In this document: positions 1-11,150 of the stretch, one piece after another
Numbering within the stretch: the first letter of the stretch is position 1
Layout of the letters: each line of letters begins with the position of its first letter
Source of the DNA: Plectrocnemia conspersa
Lineage: Eukaryota; Arthropoda; Insecta; Trichoptera; Polycentropodidae
DNA: 64,000 bases
Reading direction: 5' to 3'
NCBI GenBank assembly: GCA_009617715.1
Contig: VTFK01000357.1
Span: 248,001 to 312,000, forward strand
The notes under the pieces: model-generated
The model's input: only the letters and a program-made list of their open reading frames with translations
What the model was told of the DNA's origin: nothing
The model's database searches: none
Translations under genes and position numbers: made by a program

Positions 1-186
1 CTTTTTGGGCACTAAATTTTATTTTTTAAAATATGTTTTTAGTATTTTTTTGCTGATATCAAATATTTAAACTATGTATTTATAGCTATTCTCAAAATGG
101 TGAACTTAAAATTATATAAAACGCATTATGTATTTTTTTTCTGCATGTTTAAAAAAAGTAAAGAATTGGCAATATAGACAGCAGCC

Positions 187-315
187 GGTCAAAAGAGCGT
201 GCGTCAAATGAGCGCCGTCATAAGAGCGTTTACCAAAGAAGCGCTGTAACAAAATGGCGTGCGTCAAATGCGTCATATGAGCGTTTGACAAAAGAGAGCA
301 CGTCATAAGAGCGCA
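187..315 (+). repeat. Degenerate 15-bp tandem array inside the left arm
   Basis: About nine units of 14-16 bases follow each other, of the form AAAGAGCGTGCGTCA, AATGAGCGCCGTCA, TAAGAGCGTTTACCA and so on; one is cut to 9 bases. GCGTGCGTCAAATG occurs exactly at 197-210 and 257-270. Four related units lie inverted at 4652-4710. Short arrays like this are known inside the ends of foldback-like DNA transposons. Confidence 0.75.
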
Positions 316-620
316 AAAATACTTGGAGAAAATCAAGTAATGATTATTTGAGGAATTAGGTATACAAAATATATGTAAATTGCGAGAAATTTACAAAGAA
401 TAAAAATTCACTAGATAAAGGCGGTAAAATTAGTATTTTATGTAGCAGAGCGTAATGACGATTAAAATGATTAGCCAATGAAAGCATTATTATTTATTAA
501 TTATTACGTACATACGAAAGTATGGTTCCCCATCTCCATTCGTACGATTTACATATATTTTGTACTAAAATAAAACGCTGATTTTAAATTTTTCATTAGA
601 TTTGTTCTGTAATGTTTCAT

Positions 621-1515
621 GGAAATGGGCTTGCTATAACCAATTGCCTTTCAGTGTAAAGAAATGTCACACAATTTCATTTTCAAGGTCATTAACGCCG
701 GCAAAATATTCATACCATTTAGGCGGATATTTTCTGGAAAAGTTTTCTTCAACTAAGGATTTAGGAGTGACTTTCAAAGAACGTTGGAAATTTAGCCAGC
801 ACATTGCAGAGACTCATATCAAATCCTTAAAAATGCTCGGTTTTATCTTGAGAAATGCGCGTTACTTCAGGAATACTTTAGTATTGCGCACTCTTTATGA
901 TACTCTAGTCCGCAGCATACTAGAAACTAGCTCCATCATTTGGATCCCAGGCGTAATGAATCAATGTAATGAATTGAAGCTGGAAAAAGTACAACGTAAA
1001 TTTCTTCGATATTTATACTTGAAGGAATACGGGTATTATCCGTTCTTGTTTCCCAGTGCTTTTATTTTAGGAGCTCTGGGATACGTTTCTTTGTCGACTC
1101 GCAGAAGTGTTTATGTAATTAAACACTTCTGGAAATTGCTCAAGGGCATCGTAGACAATCCTTCAGTGCTCGAGCAGCTTCAAATGTGGGCTCCCTGAAG
1201 GTGGTTATAGTTCTCGGTCGCGTCCACTATTCTTGCCTGTTAAGTCTAGAACTGGAGCACTTGCCAACTTTTCTCTGGCCAAGGCTATTTATCTGCTCAA
1301 TTCTGTCCATAGAAATATTGGCATTGTCTCTTGCACATATGGAGTTTTGGTTCAGTTCGTATGGGACAATGCACACCTGTTGAGGTGATTTGTGTCTGTT
1401 GTTTTGTCTTGTTTAGTTTTGTATGTATTATGATGTATTAGTACTTTTGACTATCGTGACACATTGGGTTTGCCTGTCAGGTCACGATGGTTATAATTTT
1501 AATAAATAAATAAAT
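621..1515 (+). mobile_element. 5'-truncated LINE fragment (reverse transcriptase C-terminus and 3' UTR)
   Basis: The open frame running to the stop at 1196-1198 encodes the region downstream of the reverse-transcriptase active site of a non-LTR retrotransposon. It shows NQLPFSVKKC, then KDLGVTF, HIKSLKMLGFILRNARYF, LYDTLVRSILE and KVQRKFLRYL, the usual order in Jockey/CR1/I-type LINEs. The YADD and endonuclease regions are absent, so this is a typical 5'-truncated copy. The apparent ATG at 611 lies in the inverted-repeat arm and is an artefact of the junction. The 3' UTR holds a perfect hairpin (1453-1488) and ends in AATAAATAAATAAAT at 1501-1515. No target-site duplication is evident. Clade assignment is uncertain. 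Confidence 0.85.
1453..1488 (+). other. LINE 3'-UTR hairpin, copy 1
   Basis: ATCGTGAC (1453-1460) pairs perfectly with GTCACGAT (1481-1488) around a 20-base loop ending in CCTGTCAG. Related hairpins sit at 51813-51850 and 61503-61538, each close to an A+T-rich tail. Such 3' structures are recognised by the reverse transcriptase in several LINE families; that role here is inferred. Confidence 0.75.
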
Positions 1516-1632
1516 TAAATTGACGAATAATTATCGATTCGACTTGCAATGAATGCGTACAGTTATAGAGCAGGTATATGGCCCGCCAGACCTTTTTTTC
1601 CATCTATTTTAGACTACAACTTTATCGTGAAA

Positions 1633-2280
1633 TATAAATTTTAAGCGCAAAGTATAAGATACATAAAATCATCTGAAAATAAATGTGATTGCAAAGGGTT
1701 AAAACATTAATTCTGTAAAATTAATTTTAATCATATTGTATAATTATCAAAAAATGAGTTACTTATGATTTTTTAAATACCTAATTGTAACCATTTACAA
1801 AATAAATTCACCGCTGTCAAGGTGCATACCAATGCATGACATTGGTAAATGACACGGACGATATGCACTTGTTTAAAATTATTTTTACGATATTAAAACT
1901 TAAAGTAGTAATTGGTGAATTTCTATGATTTTTTAAATACTTTTTTATTAGTCTGATATTTAGTTTTAATGTGTTATTACTAGAGACCTAAATTTTTCGC
2001 GATTACGATAAAAGTATTTTTTTGTGAATTTCGTGCTTTGTCCATTCCAAAAAGGGTAGTATTTATAAAAATAAAACAGTTAGAAAAAAATAGTTATCTG
2101 TCTAATATTCTAATATTTTATTCGGTTTCTTGCCTATTTACCTGGTTATCGATAGCATATTTTTTCCCCCTTATCTTACATATTTGCTAAACTCCAAAAA
2201 CTATTCGGCGGCACGCACATTAAAAAACTGATATAGATTAAATTGTTATCTATTAAGAAGAATAATCCTTAAAGATAGTT
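1633..2280. other. Interior of the inverted-repeat structure, no gene
   Basis: A+T-rich DNA without a recognisable frame. It holds a nested inverted repeat: ACCAATG/CATTGGT at 1828-1846, inside the outer arms GTGCATA and TATGCAC (about 1822-1868). TATGATTTTTTAAATAC occurs twice, near 1764 and 1923. Confidence 0.5.
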
Positions 2281-3750
2281 GTTATTTATTATTTATTTTA
2301 TTTTATTAATTTATTTAGCTTAATAGCTAATCTTTACATCTAACAAATTTAGTAAACATATATAAAAAATATATAAAAAATACACAACAGAAAGAAAAAA
2401 TAAAAATATACAATAATTTAGACTTATAATTAATAATTTAGACAATAATAAGACTTAATATTATAATTTATTTCTATATGTACGAAGGTGTTTTTTTATT
2501 CCATTTATGAAACCCTTTATATTTTTGCTGTTTCGGATTTCTCTTGGAAGACTATCATATAAATCAAAACCTCCGTACATAACTCCCCTAGCCGTACTCG
2601 TTTTCTTATACTTAATTATCTTTAAATTTTCTCTATTTCTAGTATTATATTTATGTACATCTTTATTTCTTATTAAATACTTATTAAAATATTCTGGTAA
2701 CATATTATTTTCTAACTTATATATAAATACTAAAACACTCATACTCAATATTTCTTGAACATTCAACCATTCTAATCTATCAATCATACTTTAACAATTA
2801 GTTAATCTATTTTTATTTAAGATTACTCTCATTGCCCTATTTTGTAATTTTTGCAACATTTGTTTTATCTAAAATATTTAATATATTTAATAGTGTTGCA
2901 CAATAATTTAAATGGGGCAATTTTATACTATTGTAAATTTTTTTTTTGTATTTTTACTTAATATATTTCTTAATCTAGATAATAAACCTATTTTTCTACT
3001 ATTTTTTTTTAATATGTAATTACAATGTTCTTTAAAATTTAATTTTGTATCAACAATTACTCCTAAATATTTTATATTATCCACTATTTCTATACTAGAG
3101 TTATTTATTACTATTTTGGTACTATTATCTAACACATTTTTATAATTAATAAGCATACATTTAGTTTTATTCTCATTTAATTAAAGTACATTATTCTTTA
3201 ACTATATTTCTAATATACTTAATTCATTATTTAAATTATTTACAATTTCTTTAATGTTTTCACCTATGCAATACATTAATGTGTCATCCGCAAATAGATG
3301 AATTTTACATTTTTTCACGTTATTAACTATATCATTAATATACAAAACAAATAACAATGGTCCCAATTTAGACCCTTGTGGTACTCCATAAGACACTAAT
3401 TTCTCTTCAGAATATACATTATTTATTTTAACTTTTTGTTTTCTTTTATATAAGTAATTATTAAACCATCTTAAAACTATATCACTTATACCTATACTCT
3501 CCAATTTCTTTAACATTATTTTTCTGTCTATTGTTTCGAAGGCTCTCTTGAAATCCAAGAAAACTGCTCCAATGATTTTTGTTTGTATCCTTAGCCAACA
3601 GCCAATCATTTTATCACTACTTGTAATGCAGTTTCAGTGGAATGCTTTTCTCTGAATCCCCGATTGTTGTTCACATATTATGTTTTGAGAAGTAATAAAT
3701 TCCTTTAATTGTTTGATTACTACTTCTTCTATTATTTTTTCTATACACGT
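2281..3750 (-). mobile_element. 5'-truncated LINE, family A copy 1 (reverse transcriptase pseudogene)
   Basis: Read on the minus strand, the sequence starts in the palm domain (CIEKIIEE, then SGFREKHSTETALQ, about 3750-3625). It continues with FLDFKRAFETIDRKIMLKKL, GVPQGSKLGPLLFVLYINDI and the catalytic LFADDTLMYC. Two further frames follow: IKYLGVIVDTKLNF (2923-3156), and a C-terminal tail rich in KYNTRNRENLK and LPREIRN with IKKHLR near the end (2461-2787). Frame changes and stops separate the blocks, so it is a pseudogene. The 3' end is an AATAA-type microsatellite (2282-2319 on the plus strand). The endonuclease is missing. Family A also occurs at 19685-19870 and 56434-57230. It lies between the two inverted-repeat arms. 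Confidence 0.9.
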
Positions 3751-4404
3751 AAGTCATTCGTGGTATTTTATATGAACAATGAAAGGGTTTAAATGGGTAA
3801 ATTTAATAATCAAATAAACGTGTTAATAAATTAAGTATATAAAATAGATTTGTTTCATCTTAGACACCTTGTAGATGTGAAAGCTTATATTCTCACGTGT
3901 GCCCGTCTTCTGGAACGACCAGACTTTAGGTTTCGTGGCATTTTCGTGTAGTAACGAATAGAAAATATACCAAATAAAAGTCCCAAAAATTTCTTAAGCC
4001 GAAGGAACCCAAAAACCAACCGCAATGCTCTAAAAATTGAATATTATATTTTAAAAAATGTTTTCGAAAAAAGTTTTACGATTTTTTATTTGCTATTTGC
4101 TTATCTGCAAATATGTATCTTTCACCGAAGTTGTAAAATTCAAGTAAAAAAGCTCGACCATCTGCTGGAAAAAATCCTTTATGACTAATAGGTACATATG
4201 TATATGTTTAATAAACACAATAATTGATTAAAATACTAAATTAACCCAACGTCTTGGCTCATTTCTGACCATAGATATGGAAATTTTCGATATACAAACA
4301 TATATCATAATATGTATATGAATTTTCTAACAGATTAAACCATTAAAACATTACTCGTTTAACTAACAAAAATATATTATATAATATTCGTACTCAACCG
4401 ACAT
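3751..4404. other. Interior of the inverted-repeat structure, no gene
   Basis: A+T-rich DNA between the LINE and the right arm. A short hairpin TCTGG/CCAGA lies near 3909. I see no coding frame or repeat of note. Confidence 0.4.
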
Positions 4405-4797
4405 TCGCGATAAAGTGTAGTTGTCTAAAATAAATGAAAAAAAGGTCTGATGAGCCTGTCATATAACTGTATATATACCTGCCATATAACTGTACACATT
4501 TATTGCAAGTCAAGTCGAAAATTATTTGTTAATTTAATGAAACATTACAGAACAAATCTAACGATAAATTCAAAATCCGCGTTTTATTTTAGTAAAAATA
4601 TATGTATATCGTACGTATGGGGATAGGGAGCTATACTTTTGTATGTACGTACTTTGGTAAACGTTCTTATGACGCAGCACTTATAATGCAGCGCTCTTTT
4701 GACGCACGCCATATAGACATATATTTGTTTTTTTAACATGAAATCAAGTAAAAAAAAAGTTACATTTTAAAAAATGTAGGAAAATACATAATGCAAT
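4405..4797 (-). repeat. Right arm of the long inverted repeat
   Basis: The reverse complement aligns with the left arm in the same block order, ending outward at the shared GCATTATGTATTTT. Inside lie four 15-bp units (4652-4710) and a local duplication of CATATAACTGTA (around 4460 and 4485) not seen in the left arm. This arm is about 390 bases, against about 620 for the left arm without its LINE. Confidence 0.75.
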
Positions 4798-4951
4798 TAA
4801 CAAAAATTTAAAAACATTTATATCAGGGTTTATTCAATTATATGTCATTTAACAAGTAATAGTAAATCAAAAGCTATTAGGAAAATTCTAATAAATTTCG
4901 AGTACATTATTACAATATACAAAACTAAATCTATAATAAAGGATAACGTCT

Positions 4952-5110
4952 TTATCTTATACTATCAATGTTATCAATCACTTCGTCGATATTTATATTT
5001 TGCGTATCTTTCTCTTGACATCCAATCATAAGTAAATCACTTGGTTGCTGTTCTCCACACCTGTTTTTGAGGTATGTTTTTACCCTCTTCATACATCCGA
5101 AAAAACGTTC
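4952..5110 (-). pseudogene. hAT transposase C-terminal fragment (ZMYM/DUF4371-like)
   Basis: On the minus strand the frame from 5110 to a stop at 4952-4954 begins ERFFGCMKRVKTYLKNRCGE, followed by SDLLMIGCQEK and NINIDEVIDNID. This matches the hAT dimerisation tail (the E-R-F-F-S/G-xMKRIKTYLRN-CGE-RLSDL pattern) found in ZMYM1-like and DUF4371-type transposases and their domesticated relatives. Only about 52 codons remain. There is no upstream catalytic region, and an in-frame stop lies just before ERFF. It sits about 150 bases outside the right inverted-repeat arm; whether it belonged to the same element cannot be decided. Confidence 0.8.
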
Positions 5111-5989
5111 AATAATTCATAATTTATTTTTGTTCGTTTACGGATGCTGGTGAGAGCTGAAAATCAGGTCACTTTTGTTCATAAGGACATTTTTATTCGC
5201 TTACCCCATGACTACCATCCAAAGTAGGGGTGTGTTATTTACATTTTATTTCACAACTATTTACAAAAAAATGTTTCTTTTCAACGAGTACACGTTTAAA
5301 GTCTGACTATAAAAATAAATAACCGATAGTCATATTTTGCTTCATGTCCACATACTTTAATTGAGGCTTCGGTAATAAGTTTGCCACTTGACTGCCTAAG
5401 TGTGACAGGGAAACTTTTTCATGTCTATGATGGGCTTAGTGAATGAATGATTTAATATCATCGTCGGCAAATCTCCAGCTAAATTTAATTTTTTTTTTCA
5501 TTTAATAAGCATGCTTATATTCATCATAATATACACCCATATCCTTTTGAAATAGGTAAGGCGTTTTTGGCCATCATAGTAGAAAGGTATTGTTATTGTC
5601 TGTTACGTTTATAAGAACGATTTGGTTTACGTAACTTGTACAGCTGAAGATACGCTTTCATGTGGCACTTGTACGTCGGCGTTACGAACACACTGATTCG
5701 GCAAATCACAAATACTAAAAACAATTTGCTTTAAAAAACAAGTGTTTTTTTTTTAATTTTTTACAAACTTTCTAAAATGTCAAATAGCGTTGAGTGTTCA
5801 CAATATCACGCCACGCACTCACAATTTTGCGCTCAAAATAAATTATACAATTTTATATTTAAGTATTCTAAAAATACATACACTCGTAAAATTATTTAAA
5901 CATTTTGCATATCAGGAACTCTTCTTTTTTGAAACATTGACAGCGCTGTCCAGCGCACAGGGGCCGCTTAAATAATACAAGTACGCAAA
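5111..5989. other. Gene-free A+T-rich stretch
   Basis: No supported gene. Near 5940-5970 is CAGCGCTGTCCAGCGCACAG followed by GGGCCGC, which could be the edge of a decayed hAT element (such ends often begin CAGGGGC), but I could not find the partner end. Confidence 0.35.
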
Positions 5990-6420
5990 GAATAAATAAA
6001 CAAAAACGAAAATACACACAGACGGTCGAGAAAAAAAAATCCGCGCTTTCCACCTCTTCGGTCTCGTGAATAATACACGCCGGGGGCGTATTTATGACGA
6101 CACGTGAAATCGGTGGCCCCTGGGCGGCATTAAAAAATTGGTGGGGGGAGGTGGCCGTGATTAATAATTATCAAGATCGACTATGCGCGCGCGGATGCAT
6201 TTTTAACGAGCCGCTAACGGTCGTTATCATATAACGGAGCTTGATAACGCCAGTTCGAATGAATAATTTGTGAAAGCCACCCACAGGTATGTGTGTGTAT
6301 ATACTATACTATTGTTATGTGCCGTTAGTGCACGGAAACTTGGGCGTCGGACACGCACGGGGGCGGAACAGCGACACCTTTTTTTAACCACTCTGTAGCC
6401 AGGCAAATTGCTGTGAATTA
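5990..6420. other. GC-richer non-coding island
   Basis: A block markedly richer in G+C than its surroundings, with GCGCGCGCGG near 6185, the inverted repeat CGTTAT/ATAACG (6222-6236), homeodomain-type ATTAATAATTA and the TTTATGAC motif near 6090. All frames contain stops. It fits a conserved regulatory element better than an exon. Confidence 0.4.
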
Positions 6421-6751
6421 TTATGGAACGATTGCTAATGCGTCAGATTCAGATTTCTTTAATGTAAAGCATCATCGTTGTACATTAAGTCGTAATAGAA
6501 AAAAACAAAATTTTTCATTAAAAGTATAGGGTGCGGCAGGAAATTTAGATCATCATTTATATTATCGATCCAAAATTTTTGAACGCATCTCTTTCGCGAC
6601 TCAATACTGTTTTCTCTGACAGCAAAAACCAACATATTGAGCACACTTATCTTTAATTACCCGTCAATTAATTCTACTAATGTCTTATTTTGAAAAATAT
6701 TACTCCTTACAATTATTAAAAAAAATTAAATTTCAAATTCATAAATATTAA
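6421..6751. other. Gene-free A+T-rich stretch
   Basis: No gene, RNA or repeat that I can support. The 61-codon frame at 6459-6644 has no recognisable protein features. Confidence 0.3.
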
Positions 6752-6815
6752 GGAATTGCTCTTTTTGATATTGAAAAGGCTTTTGATACTGTCTGACATG
6801 GCTATCCTTGATTTT
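6752..6815 (+). pseudogene. Reverse-transcriptase scrap (Jockey-type)
   Basis: Translation gives GIALFDIEKAFDTV, then a stop where the family has W, then HG. This is the first catalytic aspartate motif of Jockey-clade reverse transcriptase (LLLDVEKAFDTVWHDG in the element at 20757-25046). About 20 codons survive. Confidence 0.7.
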
Positions 6816-7729
6816 ACTTATCCATACAATTGATACAATTATATTTCCTATTTTTACTTAAAAATAGAGAAGAATATAAAGCAGTTGCGATTAAAAGTAA
6901 AATATATTTGATAATCAAACAATGATTTTCATATATTCGAGACTCCAACAGCACGTCAACATCGAGGCAGCAATCTCCTCAATGTAGGTAACTTGAGAAG
7001 AGGACTAAGACCTTCGAGCCGGTTTAGTTATCATTAATTGAAACTCACATACTATTAGTTATTATGTAGCGTAGAAAGTTTTAGTATATATATTAAAAAA
7101 ATCGGAATTTTTTTTGTGAGATATTTTAGTTTGCGCTATAATCCGGTCACTATCAAAAGCGATCTTTCCTTTGTTTTGAGATAAACGGTAAAGTGATCTT
7201 TTAAACGAGCTTGGTTAAATTATTTGGTCCTTGCTTAGACTTCTGTATTAATTGTATGAAGCAAATTCAAATTATCAGAGAAAAAGGATCTTCGACAATT
7301 TTAATTATAGCTTTAATATTACGAAAAATTTGTATATATAAATGACACATATTTAGGATCTTAGAAAATTAAATTCATATAATCTACCATTTATATACAA
7401 ATATAAGTAAACTGAACACATCTTTAGAGAAGATTAATGATCTGTATCTAGGTGATTACTGCTGTGGCTCAAGAGCAGTATAAAATAATTAATTTGTAAT
7501 AAGCTCTAGCAGTTATTTTAAAAACTTTTCTACAATAAAGTAAGTAAACCATTCAAGTTTTACATCAAAATATTTTTGTGAGTTAATTAAATTTTTTCAA
7601 AGTTTCAATTGAAGTAGAAAAAATTATATTTACATATAAGTGCAATTTATTATATAAATAGCACATTCGCAATTTTATAATTTTTTTGTTAATTAATTTT
7701 ATGCATTTAAATACTCTATATGTATAGAG
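6816..7729. other. Gene-free A+T-rich stretch
   Basis: No gene seen. The first part (to about 6900) may still be decayed LINE sequence (LFLLKNREEYKAVAI in the same frame as the scrap upstream), but it is too degraded to assign. Confidence 0.3.
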
Positions 7730-8270
7730 GTGAAAAAGGTAAAGCCATTATCTCCGCTTTTTCGCTTTCGCGCTCTTCTGATGAGCAAAAAAAGGAATCC
7801 CACGCACGTTTAATAATTTACTAGTTTTTTCATCTGCCCTAATTATGTATGTATGTACATACACTCGTACTTTATTCGTTCTTTCGCACAATCATTAGCC
7901 CGAATCTCTCAATGTTTTTCTGATCGCTTTTCACCTGCGACTTTTTGCTCCCTTCCGGGCAATTTAACTCCCATCAATTGAAAGTGTGAGAGTTTTTCGC
8001 GTATAATTATCGGCTCGCTAATAATGCGCGTCCTCTCGAAGTATGCCTTCCAATCTACCCTTTTCCATCAGTAAAACATCCAAGTTAATGGAAAGAGCAG
8101 AAGTGACCCTCTTCTTGGGGTCGCGGTATCTAAGATGAAAATCTTTTCACCTGAGTTACAACAAACGCACGTATAACTGCAAGTTAATGGCATGGCGGAC
8201 GTTTGCCCAAGAAAAGTGTTTATATGTATGTAGGATCCTAATAACCTAATGTCCATAAATATTTAAATTA
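7730..8270. other. GC-richer non-coding island
   Basis: G+C-elevated blocks at 7740-7800, 7900-8060 and 8060-8235 separated by A+T-rich spacers. CAAGTTAATGG occurs twice (about 8090 and 8181). No splice-bounded open frame is convincing. It lies just upstream of the candidate first exon at 8458 and could include its regulatory sequence. Confidence 0.35.
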
Positions 8271-8457
8271 GTTCAAAAACACACATGAAAATTTTACCAT
8301 AATATTAGATATATTAAGTGACTCGTCGATATAAAAATTTCGCACAAATTAAATAATAAAATCATATTTATGTAATATCACAGTAACTGGTTGTCAACTC
8401 CTAGCTTGTGATTGTGTGAGTTCAGCGTGCGTGTGTTTTGGATTAAAAGTGGAAGCT

Positions 8458-8529
8458 ATGACGTTCACTGCATTAGATGAAAACAAAGCAACTAAAAATG
8501 CTACAGCATACATATCATACTTAAGCAAG
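8458..8529 (+). CDS. Candidate first coding exon (24 codons), unknown protein
   Basis: An ATG with a purine at -3 opens a 24-codon frame (MTFTALDENK, then ATKNATAYISYLSK) that ends exactly at AAG|GTAATG, a good 5' splice site in phase 0. Just upstream, TTCAGC at 8421-8426 fits an arthropod initiator, so the 5' leader would be only about 35 bases. GTGTGAGTTCAGCGTGCG lies in a local G+C rise. The peptide is polar with no signal sequence, and I do not recognise the family. Later exons are not identified; they would lie downstream on the plus strand. A chance ATG before a chance donor cannot be excluded. Confidence 0.35.
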
Positions 8530-10432
8530 GTAATGTTTTATATAATACTAACATGATTGAGCAATGGAATAAGTTATTCTGCATTTCGTTATAAAATATT
8601 AAAACCGTAAGTCCTAACAGAAAGATCGACATTTCTTACGCTGTCTATTAGACGCGTGAATGTGTTTTTAGAAATAAAGTTTAGAACAAATATCAGTAAC
8701 GAGAAAAGACGAGAATCTTTCTCCCACACGACAAAAATAATGTATATTTTAAGCTCATTTTGGCAGATCATATTAATATATTTAGAATAAGAGCATAGCA
8801 CTTAACGCTGGGACATCACTTGGTCGGCTCATCTAGAGAAAGAGAGCAGCTTCCAGAGACCCCTTTGCTAAAGAACGTAGCCCCAGATACTGCGCCCTCA
8901 AACCAATTTTTTTAATCAATAAATCATAAAACATTTATATATTTACCGTCAGTAATAAAACATAACTGAATGGCGTCTCATTAAAAAAACTAACATTTTA
9001 AAAACTAACTTTTATCTCATACATAAATATGTTTATTTGTCCAATGCAAAATATAAATATGTTTAGGTAACATATAAGTAACATATAATTTGATTGCTTA
9101 CTACAATATCAATATTATTAAATATAAAAATAGTGAAACTTTTGTGTAGCACTGAATAATATTCGATTATTTATTATCTAAAGACCGCAAAAGCAAAAGT
9201 AAAAGAGGTAGGATAATGGTATTCCCTTTGTATTATTATAGTGTCGCTCAAAATGTCCTATATGGAGAAAAAAGGAAAAACAATTAATGTGTGTATTCTG
9301 CGTTTGTATCGGGGTGGTCAGGTGAAGTGACTCGGATTGACAGGAAAAAGCAATAAAGAGACAAAGCGGCGTGACGTCCTTTGTGTTTGCCAAATGAAAT
9401 GTTTATTGTCCGCTGATGAAACTTTGGTGACGCTGAAAGAGATATCTATTATTGTACATTCAGATCTATTGAAATTATCTTTTCTGGTTAAAATAAAATG
9501 TGAGTATTGCATATAAAATATTGTTTGATTTTCGTAGAGCGGCAATAGAGTCAAAAGAAAAAAATACAATATAGCATAAATTAATTGGGTATCCAACACG
9601 AAAAGATTGCATCCGGATCAGTGAACAAACTAAGGATCTAATGGTAACTTTCAGAACTGAATGGAGTACATGAAAGAGGCGCTCTCTATCAGAAATGTCA
9701 TCATAGCATTAGGTATCTGAATTAGGATGACCCAGATATGAATATAAAAAGTTTTATTTTAAGGATGCACTTGGGATGTTGACGTCATTACATAAACTAC
9801 AAAAAGCTTCTCTGAAAAAGGTATTCTTTGGTCTAAAATTAAGTTTAAAATAACTACGTAATTTATTTATATACTATGGAATATGTTCACATTTTTTTGA
9901 ATTTCATATGCAGATATATGCTGCTCGCTGTCAAAGCCGAAGGGAATTTACTCTGTACACCAACCGAGAAAAATCTGTTTTATAGTTGTCACTCCACTGT
10001 TTGCCTCATAATTAATGACTCAAATAACTCACTAATCCTGGAGCGTTGAGAATTTGTCTTTTATAAATTATATTTTTACTTCAATATTTAGATAATTTGT
10101 CTTAGCAAATTAATGTATGATTAAATATTTAAATAAATGCGAGTACTGTGAATTTAATAAATACAAAAATTTGTTTCAATCAATGTTATATTTGGTTTAA
10201 TTAATAACATAAAGACTTTTTCATAAATCAAGATCTTTTTTTAAACCTTTATTAAAAAATGACGTAATATTCATACTGTATAATAATATTGCATTTAATA
10301 AACTATTTGTTAGCTCATGTTTCATACAAACATTATATCATATTATTTTTTTCAAATTTTAGCTATAGTAAAATTCTTGTAATGAATGTATTTTCAGATA
10401 TATCTGCAGTAGTATTATAATTATTTAACTAA
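8530..10432. other. Gene-free stretch, possibly intronic
   Basis: Mostly A+T-rich. A G+C-elevated patch at 8795-8905 is of unknown nature. At 9640-9830 a + frame reads ELNGVHERGALYQKCHHSI and then breaks; I do not recognise it. GATATATGCTGCTC near 9910 resembles the repeat at 10490. Confidence 0.3.
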
Positions 10433-11150
10433 CGAGGCCAGTGAAAATGTATTAAAAAATAATTTATTTACTGGGCGGATAATAAAAATATATGCTGCTC
10501 TAAACTGATGTTGAAATTAAATTTGACAGTTGCGAAACGTACATTTGGTGTTTAAATCCAAACCAAACGAATTAACCAAGATTAACCTATTCACTGGTAT
10601 ATATATTTGTACTATTAAAAATATAATTTATTTGACAGGTGCTAGTGAAATTATACGCTGATGTAAACTTAATTTATCAGAAAGCCTTTAACTGACAGCT
10701 ACTAACGAATTTTGTTTCGAATAAAAGTAATCCTTATAGTCAAAAAATACAGTTTTACTTATTTAATTTATTATCAGTAAAATTATAAATTAACTGTTCT
10801 ATATATTTTAACTGGCCTGGATAGTTGAATTATATTAATACTAGTGAAAATATAACTTTATTAAAAAATACACGTTTAATGTAACAGTTGCAAAACATTT
10901 ATTTGGCATTCACCAAACCAAACATGACATAAAAAAGTTTTCAAACTAGTTTTTTATTTCTTAAAAAGCAAATTATTTAGGTTAGGTTTGAAATTGAACA
11001 ACAAATAGACGTCTCAGCATTTTAGCTTCGCTTTTATTTTAGAGCAGCATATAATTTGAATAGGGACAATCAGTTAAATTATATTTTAAAAACAAGTGAA
11101 AATTCGAATATAATTTTATTAAAACGCTAGTGAAAATATAACTTCACTGG
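10433..11150 (+). repeat. Diverged tandem array, period about 200 bases
   Basis: Related modules recur at about 10440, 10645, 10842 and, less regularly, 11090 and 11130. Each has AGTGAAAAT or AGTGAAATT followed by A+T-rich sequence. Two modules also share a segment of the form GACAGTTGCGAAACGTACAT / AACAGTTGCAAAACATTTAT followed by CCAAACCAAAC. TATATGCTGCTCTA (about 10491) is inverted as TAGAGCAGCATATA (about 11041). It may be a decayed satellite or a nonautonomous element. No coding content. Confidence 0.55.

Larger units (their letters stand above)
118..1632 (+). repeat. Left arm of a long inverted repeat, split by a LINE
   Basis: Read against the reverse complement of 4405-4797, this arm matches in blocks. 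GCATTATGTATTTT is at 123-136 and, inverted, at 4781-4794. The 15-bp GCGTGCGTCAAA-type array matches, as do about 115 bases at 504-620 against 4538-4656, and 1516-1632 against 4405-4530. The match stops at 620 and resumes at 1516, exactly where a LINE fragment lies, so the LINE entered the arm later. The stretch 316-500 has no partner in the other arm. The structure resembles a foldback-type or long-terminal-inverted-repeat DNA transposon. No target-site duplication or intact transposase was found, so the family is open. Confidence 0.75.

Noticed and set aside
112..336. 74-codon minus-strand frame with TH-rich repeats
   Set aside because: It is a translation of the degenerate 15-bp tandem array in the inverted-repeat arm, not a gene.
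9178..9599. Overlapping minus-strand frames of 71 and 93 codons
   Set aside because: No domain, no splice context, and composition like the surrounding non-coding DNA.
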